Positions 32,869 to 40,402 of a DNA stretch of 49,492 bases are shown here, piece after piece (within the stretch, counting starts at the first letter, position 1; each line of letters starts with the position of its first letter). The notes below the pieces were generated by a model. It worked only from the letters and a program-made list of their open reading frames with translations. It had not been told where the DNA came from and searched no databases. The stretch is from positions 1 through 49,492 of the forward strand of contig CALQHT020000005.1 of assembly GCA_943330455.2 (NCBI GenBank), read 5' to 3'. A program made the position numbers and the translations under genes. This DNA is from Nitrosovibrio sp. Nv4 (GTDB lineage: Bacteria; Pseudomonadota; Alphaproteobacteria; Acetobacterales; Acetobacteraceae).

Positions 32869-32908
32869 TCAGGTTCCAGTCAGGTTGAAGTCAGGCGCCG
32901 CTCAGGTT
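32869..32908. promoter_or_regulatory. four 11-bp spaced TCAGGTT direct repeats, probable response regulator operator
   Basis: TCAGGTT begins at 32869, 32880 and 32902, and TCAGGCG at 32891, so starts are exactly 11 bp apart. Direct repeats with an 11-bp period are how OmpR/PhoB-family dimers bind in tandem on one DNA face. The array lies 23 bp from the response regulator start and 79 bp from the start of the integrin-like gene, so it can serve both. No similar array was seen elsewhere in the window. Confidence 0.7.
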
Positions 32909-32986
32909 GGGAGCCTACAAACCCAATTGAAATAGAGGTGTGACAGGGATTTTCGCCCTCGGCACGACCTTCAGGAGACCGGTAAA

Positions 32987-35900
32987 ATGCCTGCTTTGCC
33001 CGCCAAGAAGTACCTGTCCAGCGTCACCAGCGGCAATGGTGGCTACACGCTGCTGCCGGAGGCACCGGGCGATCTGGCCGCCACGCTGGCCGGCATCCCG
33101 GGAGTACCGTGGGTCGCGGGGATTGGCGACCTGAACGGAGACGGCATTCCGGACGTCATCGTCGGCGCACCCGGCAGTGACGACAAAGCCGTGGATGCCG
33201 GGCGCATCTTCGTCGCCATGGGCAAGGCCGCCGGAACCGCCGCCACCACCCTCGGCGACAAACTCACCGAAATCATCATCGATGGGATCACCGCCGGCGA
33301 TCTGGCCGGCGCGACGGTCGGATCGATCGGCGATCTGAACGGAGACCTTCGCCCCGACCTGCTGATCGGCGCCCCCCTGACGGACCGAGCCGGTGTCGGC
33401 GCGGATGCCGGCGCCGGCTTCGTGGTTTGGAGCCTGGCCGGCGGCGGCGGTATCGACCTGGGCGATCCGGCGAGCGGCGGCGGCAAGGGCTTCGTCATGC
33501 GTGGCCAGGCGGCCGGCGACCGGGCCGGCAGCGCCATGGCGTCCATCGCCGACCTGAATGGCGACGGACGGCCCGACGTGCTGATTGGCGCCCCCGGCAG
33601 CGATGCCGGCGGCTCTGACTCCGGTGCGGCCTATGTCGTATTCGGCAAATCCTCGGCCGCGGCGGTCAATCTGAGCAGCGTTGCCGCGGGGACCGGTGGA
33701 TTTCGGATCACAGGGCAGGCAGCAGGCGATGATGCGGGCAGCGCGCTGGCCAGCGTCGCCGACATGAATGGCGACGGATTGGCGGAAATCGTCGTCGGCG
33801 CGTCGGGCAGCGATGCCGGCGGGGTCGATTCCGGCGCGGTCTATGTCGTCTTCGGCAAGGCCTCGACGACCGCTGTCGATCTGAACGCGGTCGCCGGAGG
33901 CACTGGCGGGTTTCGGATCACCGGAGCGACCGCCGGCGCGCTGACCGGACGGGTCGTCACCGGGCTGGGCGACATCAACGCCGACGGACTGGGCGATATC
34001 CTGATCGGCGCGCCCGGCGAAAACGCCGCCTATGTCGTGTTCGGCAAAGCGACCACGACCGAGATCAACCTCGCTGCCCTGGGCAGCGGCGGCTACAAGA
34101 TCATCGCCGAACATGCCGGCGACCTGAGCGCGTTGTCCGTGTCTGGCGGACGCGACATCAACCACGACGGCATCGTCGATCTGGTGATCGGCGCCTCCCA
34201 CAACAATGAAGGCGGCACCGATGCCGGCGCCGTCTACGCGATCTGGGGCGGTGGCAGCAGCGTTGTCGACCTGTCCATGATCGCCGCGGGCATGGGCGGT
34301 GCCAAGATCGTCGGCGTTGCCGGCAGCCTGGCCGGAAGCAGCGTCGCCGTGCAGGCGGATATGAACGGCGATGGAGCAGCCGAAATCATCGTCGGCTCCC
34401 CCGGCGGGTTCGAGAGCGTCAGCGTGGTCTACGCCGATCCGACCTGGCAGCCCGACCTGAATGTGTACGGGACCAACGGCGACGACGTGATTGGGGCCGG
34501 CTATGGCGGCTACCACGTCGTTGGCGATGGCAACGATTCGATCCTGGGCCTTGGCGGCAACGACTCGATCAATGCCGCGGGCGGTCAGGACACCATCGAC
34601 GGCGGGACCGGCAACGACACGATCGACGGCGGACTGGGTAACGATACGCTGCTGGGCGACGCGGGCCTCGATGTGCTGCTGGGGAACGCGGGCAACGATT
34701 TGCTCGACGGCGGCATTAACAACGACCTGCTGAACGGCGGCGCCGGCAACGACACATTGATCGGCGGCACCGGAGCCGACACCATGCTGGGTGGGGCCGG
34801 CAACGACGTCTACTACGTGGATAGCTTGACCGATGTCGTGACCGAATCTGGCGGCGGCATCGACCAGGTCATCTCCGGCGTCAACTGGACCCTCGGCGGG
34901 AACGTCGAGAAACTGAGCCTGACCGGCACCGCGCGTATCGGCACCGGCAACACGCTGGCCAACACGATTGTCGGCACAAGCGGCGACGACCTGCTGAGCG
35001 GCGTGAGCGGCAACGATACCCTGAACGGTGGGTTCGGCAACGATACGCTGAACGGCGGCACCGGGATCGACAACATGGCCGGCGGCGGCGGCAATGATGT
35101 CTATTTTGTCGACACGATCGGCGACACCGTGGTGGAAGCGCCGGACAGTGGATTCGACACCGTTCTGGCCAGCCTCGACTGGACCCTGGGAGACGGCCAG
35201 GAGGCGCTGGTCCTGAGCGGGCTGGGCCATGCCGGCACTGGCAATGGGCTGGATAATGTCATCACCGGTCAAGCCGGAAGCGACACGCTGGACGGCGGTG
35301 GCGGAAACGACACCCTGATCGGCGGCACCGGCGCCGACCTGATGATCGGTGGGACCGGAGACGACGTGTACTACGTCGATAACCTCGCCGACGTCGTGCA
35401 GGAAGGCGTTGATGGCGGCACCGACACGGTGATTGCCAGTGTGAACTGGACCATGTCCGCCAATGTCGAATCCGTGCGCCTGACTGGTGCGGCCCATGTG
35501 ATGACCGGCAATGCCCAGAACAACAGCCTGGTCGGCGCGTCCGGCAACGACACGCTGGATGGTGGCGAAGGCAACGACATCCTGCTGGGCGGCGACGGCA
35601 ACGATCGTCTGATCTCCAGCAGCGGTATGGACACATTGGCGGGCGGCAGCGGCGACGACCGCTACCAGATCAGCGGCGGCCATGTGCGCATCGAGGACCT
35701 TCTCGGCCACGACACGCTCGACGCGGGCGGCGCCACCGGCGACAGCTACATCGACCTGTCCGGCGACACGCTGAGCCATATCGAAAACGAAGACTGCGAA
35801 CTGGGCCAGGGTGGCAGCACCGTGATGCCTCTGGACGTGCAGTTCCTGCAAGATCTGACCGGCTCCTTCGGAGACGACATCGCCACGGTGCGCGGTGTGA

Positions 35901-37297
35901 TCCCCGGCATTATCGGAGCGTTGCAGGCCGTGCAGCCGAACAGCCGGTTCGGGTCATCGACATTCGTCGATAAGCCGGTCGGGCCGTTCGGCAGCGCGGG
36001 CGAGTGGACCTACAACACGCTGCTGCCGTTGACCGGAAGCGCGGCCGCCTTGACCGGCGCCTACACCAGCATGGTCATCCGCAACGGGGCGGACGCGCCG
36101 GAAGCCCAGTTGGAAGCGCTGATGCAGCTCGCCCTGCGTCCCGTGGAGGTCGGCTTCCGAACAGACTCCGCGCGGTTCGTGGTGCTGTTTACCGATGCGC
36201 CCTTCCACATCGCCGGGGATGGCGCCGCCGCCGGCATCCTGACGCCGAACAATGGCGACGCGATCATCAACGGCACACCGCCCGGAACCGGTGAAGACTA
36301 TCCGATGATCGCCCAGGTCAAGTCCGCGTTGCAGGCCGCCAATATCATCCCGATCTTTGCCATCGCGGGCGGCTATGAGTCGACTTACCAAGGCCTGGTG
36401 AGCGATCTTGGTCGCGGCACCGTGGTCACCCTGACCTCCAATAGCTCGAATGTCGTGGCAGCGGTCACCGCCGGGCTGACAGCGGCGACAACGACATCGA
36501 TCGAGGACGCGGTCGGCGGCGTGGGCAACGACACCATCAAAGGCAGTGTCGTCAGCAATACGCTCAGCGGCGGTGCCGGCAACGATATGCTGGATGGCGA
36601 TGCGGGGGACGACACTCTGTTGGGGTCCATCGGCAACGACACGCTGGTTGGCGGCACGGGGGCCGATACCATGTCGGGCGGCATCGGCAACGACACCTAC
36701 TATGTCGACAACGCCGGCGACCTGACGGTGGAAGCCGCCAAGAGTGGCACCGATACCGTCATCGCCAGTGTCGACTGGGTGCTGGCCATCAATCTGGAGG
36801 TGTTGACGTTGTCGGGCCTGGCCTTCCTCGGAACCGGCAACGAGGCTGCCAACCGGATCACCGCGGCGGATGGCGGGAGCAAGCTTCTGGGTCTGGGTGG
36901 GAACGACACGCTGGTGGGTGGAGCCGGCACCGATACCCTGATCGGCGGCCTGGGTGCGGATACCCTGACCGGCGGCGGCGGCGCGGACGTGTTCGGCTAT
37001 ACCACCGCGACCGAGGGTGGCGACCGGATCACGGACTTCTCGGCATTGTCGGATACGCTGGAAGTGTCCGCCACCGGGTTTGGCAGTGGATTGACCGACG
37101 GGATGGACCTGGTGGCCAGTCAACGCTTCGTGATCGGAGCCGCCGCCAATCAGGCATTCGGACAGTTCACCTACAGCAGTGGCACCGGAAGACTGTCCTG
37201 GGATGCCGATGGCACGGGCATAGGCGCGTCTGTCAGCATCGCCGTGTTGACCGGAGCCCCAGTGTTGACGGGCGCGGAACTGCACGTAGTCGTTTGA
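32987..37297 (+). CDS. giant secreted protein: seven FG-GAP repeats, RTX repeats and an integrin-beta-like I domain
   Basis: 1436 residues, AGGAG 9 bases before the ATG. Residues 40-480: seven FG-GAP repeats, each with a DxNxDG calcium loop (Asp at 48, 116, 189, 259, 329, 390, 458), e.g. DLNGDGIPDVIVGAP; repeat 2 has DLNGDLRPD. Residues 490-935: RTX nonapeptides (GGxGNDTL) and longer NDVYYVD/NWTL modules. Residues 947-1165: an I-like domain close to integrin beta: DLTGSFGDD (956-964), FVDKPV, DAPEAQ, LFTDAPFHIAGDG, SSNVV. Residues 1175-1330: second RTX block, then an RTX-type C-terminus. No Sec signal, so type I secretion is expected. The domain matches are by eye from memory of integrin sequences. 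It probably acts as an adhesin. Confidence 0.88.
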   Translation: MPALPAKKYLSSVTSGNGGYTLLPEAPGDLAATLAGIPGVPWVAGIGDLNGDGIPDVIVGAPGSDDKAVDAGRIFVAMGKAAGTAATTLGDKLTEIIIDGITAGDLAGATVGSIGDLNGDLRPDLLIGAPLTDRAGVGADAGAGFVVWSLAGGGGIDLGDPASGGGKGFVMRGQAAGDRAGSAMASIADLNGDGRPDVLIGAPGSDAGGSDSGAAYVVFGKSSAAAVNLSSVAAGTGGFRITGQAAGDDAGSALASVADMNGDGLAEIVVGASGSDAGGVDSGAVYVVFGKASTTAVDLNAVAGGTGGFRITGATAGALTGRVVTGLGDINADGLGDILIGAPGENAAYVVFGKATTTEINLAALGSGGYKIIAEHAGDLSALSVSGGRDINHDGIVDLVIGASHNNEGGTDAGAVYAIWGGGSSVVDLSMIAAGMGGAKIVGVAGSLAGSSVAVQADMNGDGAAEIIVGSPGGFESVSVVYADPTWQPDLNVYGTNGDDVIGAGYGGYHVVGDGNDSILGLGGNDSINAAGGQDTIDGGTGNDTIDGGLGNDTLLGDAGLDVLLGNAGNDLLDGGINNDLLNGGAGNDTLIGGTGADTMLGGAGNDVYYVDSLTDVVTESGGGIDQVISGVNWTLGGNVEKLSLTGTARIGTGNTLANTIVGTSGDDLLSGVSGNDTLNGGFGNDTLNGGTGIDNMAGGGGNDVYFVDTIGDTVVEAPDSGFDTVLASLDWTLGDGQEALVLSGLGHAGTGNGLDNVITGQAGSDTLDGGGGNDTLIGGTGADLMIGGTGDDVYYVDNLADVVQEGVDGGTDTVIASVNWTMSANVESVRLTGAAHVMTGNAQNNSLVGASGNDTLDGGEGNDILLGGDGNDRLISSSGMDTLAGGSGDDRYQISGGHVRIEDLLGHDTLDAGGATGDSYIDLSGDTLSHIENEDCELGQGGSTVMPLDVQFLQDLTGSFGDDIATVRGVIPGIIGALQAVQPNSRFGSSTFVDKPVGPFGSAGEWTYNTLLPLTGSAAALTGAYTSMVIRNGADAPEAQLEALMQLALRPVEVGFRTDSARFVVLFTDAPFHIAGDGAAAGILTPNNGDAIINGTPPGTGEDYPMIAQVKSALQAANIIPIFAIAGGYESTYQGLVSDLGRGTVVTLTSNSSNVVAAVTAGLTAATTTSIEDAVGGVGNDTIKGSVVSNTLSGGAGNDMLDGDAGDDTLLGSIGNDTLVGGTGADTMSGGIGNDTYYVDNAGDLTVEAAKSGTDTVIASVDWVLAINLEVLTLSGLAFLGTGNEAANRITAADGGSKLLGLGGNDTLVGGAGTDTLIGGLGADTLTGGGGADVFGYTTATEGGDRITDFSALSDTLEVSATGFGSGLTDGMDLVASQRFVIGAAANQAFGQFTYSSGTGRLSWDADGTGIGASVSIAVLTGAPVLTGAELHVVV

Positions 37298-37302
37298 GCG
37301 TA

Positions 37303-37360
37303 GATCCGCGGGTCGCCGGCCGAACCGTCGAAAGTCGGGACGGCCGACCCGATCCGCGGT
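37303..37360. terminator. imperfect hairpin after the giant gene
   Basis: GATCCGCGGGTCGCCGGCCG at the left pairs with CGGCCGACCCGATCCGCGG at the right with a two-base slip, around about 17 bases. It starts 6 bp after the stop codon. There is no U-run, so the terminator role is inferred from position. Confidence 0.4.
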
Positions 37361-37429
37361 CATCGCGACCTGGGTTACGACATCAAGCGACGTCCAGTGG
37401 GGACAAGCCGATGGAATCGGCCTCTCCCT

Positions 37430-37588
37430 GGGTGCGAACCAAAGTTGTGGGATCGAGCACACGTCTCACCGTCATTGCCGGACTGGATCCGGCAACCCGC
37501 CCACTGCCGTTGAGGCGCTGGTTGCCGGGTCGAGCTGGGCAACGACGGTGAGGCGTGCACTCGATCGCACAACTGTGGTTCGCACCCC
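37430..37588. repeat. variant composite repeat with different outer arms
   Basis: Outer arms GGGTGCGAACCAAAGTTGTG (left) and the complement of GGGTGCGAACCACAGTTGTG (right) extend about 35 bases with roughly five mismatches. Inside is a version of the core: CCGTCATTGCCGGACTGGAT, centre CCGTTGAGGCGCTGG, right arm TTGCCGGGTCGAGCTGGGCA. The outer arms differ completely from those of the copies at 9.3, 23.0 and 29.4 kb. Just after it a different GTCATCCTCGGGCTTGACCC motif begins. The 37298-37845 stretch has no other feature and no gene. Confidence 0.75.
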
Positions 37589-37845
37589 TTGTCATCCTCG
37601 GGCTTGACCCGAAGATCTCCGCAAGCACCCCTGCCTGAATCCATGGGGCGACGGCGATGCATCGGACGCGCCCGAACATGGCGGTGAAACCACGCGAGCC
37701 CCGTCGAACAACGAACGCCATAAGAGCCAACCGGGTCGCCACACCCATCGCACATCATGGCACCCGGGAAGCGCCGTCCCCTATTCCACCCCGGACCACG
37801 CTGCCCTACACGACACGCACCCCAACCAACCCGGACATCGCACCC

Positions 37846-39192
37846 ATGGTCCCGCGCTACACCAGACCCGAAATGGCCGCCATCTGGGCGCCCGAGAACC
37901 GCTACCGCATCTGGTTCGAAATCGAGGCCCTGGCCGCCGAGGGCATGGCCCGCATTGGCGAAATCCCCGAATCCGCCGCGCGCACGATCCGCGAAAAGGG
38001 CGACATCAAGCTCGCTGCGATCGGACCCGCCGATGTGGACCGTATCGACGAAATCGAGCGCGAGACTCGCCACGACGTCATCGCCTTCCTGACCTGGCTG
38101 GCCGAGGGCATCGGTCCCGACAGCCGCTTCGTGCATCTGGGCATGACCAGCTCGGACATCCTGGACACCTGCCTGTCCGTGCAACTGACCCAGGCGGCCG
38201 ATCTGCTGCTGAAAGACCTGGACGCGGTGCTGGACGCGTTGAAAACCCGCGCCATCGAGCACAAACACACCCTGACCATCGGCCGCAGCCACGGCATCCA
38301 TGCCGAACCGACCACGTTCGGCATCAAGCTCGCCGGCCATTACGCGGAATTCGCCCGCAACCGCGCCCGCCTGGTCACCGCGCGCGCCGAAATCGCGGTC
38401 GCCGCCATCAGCGGCCCGGTCGGCACCTTCGCCCAGGTCGATCCGCGCGTCGAAGCCTTCGTGGCCGAACGCCTGGGCCTGGCGGTGGAACCGGTGTCCA
38501 CCCAGGTCATCCCGCGCGACCGCCACGCCGCGTTCTTCGCCACCCTGGCCGTCATCGCCACCGGGATCGAGCGTCTGTCCACCGAAGTCCGCCACCTGCA
38601 ACGCAGCGAAGTGCGGGAAGCGGAGGAGTTCTTCCATCAGGGGCAAAAAGGCTCCAGTTCCATGCCGCACAAGCGCAACCCGGTGCTGAGCGAGAACCTC
38701 GCCGGACTGGCCCGCGTGGTGCGCGCCGCGGTCGTCCCGGCGCTGGAGAACGTGACCCTATGGCACGAGCGCGATATCAGCCATTCCAGCGTGGAACGCG
38801 TGATCGCCCCGGATGCCACCATCGCGCTGGATTTCGCGCTGATGCGTCTCGCCGGCATGATGCAGCGATTGCTGGTCTATCCGGACCGCATGAAAGCCAA
38901 CCTGGAAAGCCTGGGCGGCGTGGTGCACTCCGGCGACGTGATGCTGGCAATGGCCCGCAACGGCATCGCGCGGGAGGACGCCTACCGCATCGTCCAACGC
39001 TGCGCCATGGACACCTGGACCAAGCTCGGCACGCCCGAAGGCCGCAATTTCCGCCAGAACCTGGACACTGACCCCGAGGTCACCGGCCGCGTCCCGCCCG
39101 CCGATCTGGATGCCGCGATGGATTCGGCGACCCATCTCCGAGCCGTGGACCTGATCTTCGAACGTGTGTTCGGCAAGGGCAGCGAGGGGTGA
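37846..39192 (+). CDS. purB: adenylosuccinate lyase
   Basis: 448 residues from ATG 37846 (MVPRYTRPEMAAIWAPENRY), the family's usual start and length; the frame is open further up but that part is not conserved. Signatures: HLGMTSSDILDTCLSVQL, GRSHGIHAEPTTFGIK with the catalytic His, and GSSSMPHKRNPVLSENL, the fumarase/aspartase superfamily signature with the catalytic Ser loop. It splits SAICAR and adenylosuccinate, releasing fumarate, in purine synthesis. It stands alone, with a very strong palindrome 44 bp downstream. Confidence 0.97.
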   Translation: MVPRYTRPEMAAIWAPENRYRIWFEIEALAAEGMARIGEIPESAARTIREKGDIKLAAIGPADVDRIDEIERETRHDVIAFLTWLAEGIGPDSRFVHLGMTSSDILDTCLSVQLTQAADLLLKDLDAVLDALKTRAIEHKHTLTIGRSHGIHAEPTTFGIKLAGHYAEFARNRARLVTARAEIAVAAISGPVGTFAQVDPRVEAFVAERLGLAVEPVSTQVIPRDRHAAFFATLAVIATGIERLSTEVRHLQRSEVREAEEFFHQGQKGSSSMPHKRNPVLSENLAGLARVVRAAVVPALENVTLWHERDISHSSVERVIAPDATIALDFALMRLAGMMQRLLVYPDRMKANLESLGGVVHSGDVMLAMARNGIAREDAYRIVQRCAMDTWTKLGTPEGRNFRQNLDTDPEVTGRVPPADLDAAMDSATHLRAVDLIFERVFGKGSEG

Positions 39193-39235
39193 AGCCTATG
39201 GAACCGGCCCCTGGTTCAATCCCTACGGCAACCAC

Positions 39236-39308
39236 ACATCGCGGCAGGATAGAAAATTCTCCCCCTCCCGCAAGGGGAGGGGGAGAATTTTCTATCCTGC
39301 CGCGATGT
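39236..39308. terminator. perfect 73-bp palindrome after purB
   Basis: Two 34-base arms, ACATCGCGGCAGGATAGAAA with ATTCTCCCCCTCCC and its exact complement, surround a 5-base loop GCAAG. The inner part is the common CTCCCCCTCCC...GGGAGGGGGAG repeat, also seen at 49.26 kb. The AT block in the stem (GAAAATTC/GAATTTTC) gives a T-run on both strands, so it could end transcripts from either side. Confidence 0.85.
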
Positions 39309-39407
39309 ACGAATGCCGCGGGGTTCAATCGAAGGCGGCCACAGCGTGATCCGGGCATCTGCATCAGCACGAACCCTTGAAATAGTTGTGTCTTTGTCCT
39401 GTGCGAG

Positions 39408-39436
39408 GGTTGCCGGGTCAAACCCAACAATGACGG
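39408..39436. repeat. half copy of the palindromic core
   Basis: GGTTGCCGGGTCAAACCCAA then CAATGACGG matches the right half of the core repeat with three changes. The left half is gone. The rest of 39193-39545 has no gene apart from the large palindrome. Confidence 0.55.
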
Positions 39437-39545
39437 ACTGACGCCGCCCGACCATCATGAGCATTGCTGCCTTACTTGCGCGACAGCCGAGGGCCTTAAC
39501 GCCCGGGTCACGAACTGATAAAGATCAGTCGATCCTTAGCAACAT

Positions 39546-40340
39546 GTGATCCTGGACCCACCCTTGCACATCCTCTTCGCCCCCCGCGAACGCATCCTTG
39601 ACGCCCTGCCCCGGCACCGGCGTTGGGCCGAGATCGGCGTGTTCCGGGGCGAATTCTCGCAGACCATCCTGGAGCACTGCGAGCCGTCGGAACTGCACCT
39701 GATCGATCCCTGGCACTTCGATCTCGATTTCGACTATTTCGCCCCACCGCCATCCTCGCCGCTGTTCCCCGACCCGCGCGGCTGGGCGAGCAGTATCGCC
39801 GCCTGGACCTCGGCGCCTGATCGCATGCACATCAATGAGCATTTCGATACCATCGCCCAAAGCGTCGCCCAGCGCTTCGCGAACGACAGGCGCGTCACCA
39901 TCCACCGCGCCATGGCGCATCTGGTGGCGGATACATTCGCCGATGAATATTTCGATTTCGTCTATATCGACGGCGCCCACGACTATGCGAACGTGCTGCG
40001 CGACCTGCAATGCTATGCGCCCAAGGTCAGCCCCTCCGGCGCTCTGCTCGGTGATGATTATTGCGAAATGGGCACGTTCGCCAACGCCGAGTATGGGGTG
40101 GTCGGTGCCGTCACCCATTATCGCCGCCTGATCCCGCCCACCGATCTGATCGTGATAGCGGATCTGTTCTCGATGTTCGGGCTGTTTCCGGCCGGCAGCC
40201 CGTTGTTGCAGGATGCTCTGCGCGCGGCGGGGGCCGCAGGACCGCTGCTGGAACTGCCGGATGCGATCGCCGCCAACTACCATCAGGTGATCAGTCCGGA
40301 CGGCAAGGGCGGATTATACTGGTTCCCCAGCTTCGCCTGA
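39546..40340 (+). CDS. class I SAM-dependent methyltransferase (Methyltransf_24-like)
   Basis: 264 residues. RRWAEIGVFRGEFSQTILEH is motif I of a class I methyltransferase (E-x-G-x-x-G variant), LHLIDPWHFDL gives the acidic end of strand 2, and FDFVYIDGAHDYANVLRDLQ is the YIDG-HxY motif typical of Methyltransf_24, often in glycan or natural product modification. ALLGDDYCEMG supplies another acidic pair near the active site. The acceptor is unknown. The gene runs convergent to ntrX, where trkA or hfq often follow the ntr genes in other alphaproteobacteria. Confidence 0.8.
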   Translation: MILDPPLHILFAPRERILDALPRHRRWAEIGVFRGEFSQTILEHCEPSELHLIDPWHFDLDFDYFAPPPSSPLFPDPRGWASSIAAWTSAPDRMHINEHFDTIAQSVAQRFANDRRVTIHRAMAHLVADTFADEYFDFVYIDGAHDYANVLRDLQCYAPKVSPSGALLGDDYCEMGTFANAEYGVVGAVTHYRRLIPPTDLIVIADLFSMFGLFPAGSPLLQDALRAAGAAGPLLELPDAIAANYHQVISPDGKGGLYWFPSFA

Positions 40341-40402
40341 CGCAGCGTTCCGGTCAGAGCCCCCCAGCCGGCCGCATCGCTCCACCATCGCGAATACGGT
40401 GG

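Noticed and set aside
32869-32908. CRISPR-like array
   Set aside because: Units are 7 bp with 4-bp gaps and only four copies; this is an operator layout. No CRISPR array or cas gene was seen in the window.
32915-35851. A 978-codon open frame on the minus strand, opposite the giant gene
   Set aside because: It mirrors the FG-GAP and RTX repeats, has a biased Val/Ala/Asp/Gly composition with no domain, and lies fully antisense to a gene with clear domains. Long antisense frames are normal in GC-rich repeats.
35954-37462. A 502-codon antisense frame
   Set aside because: Same reason; it runs over the I domain and second RTX block and ends in repeat DNA.
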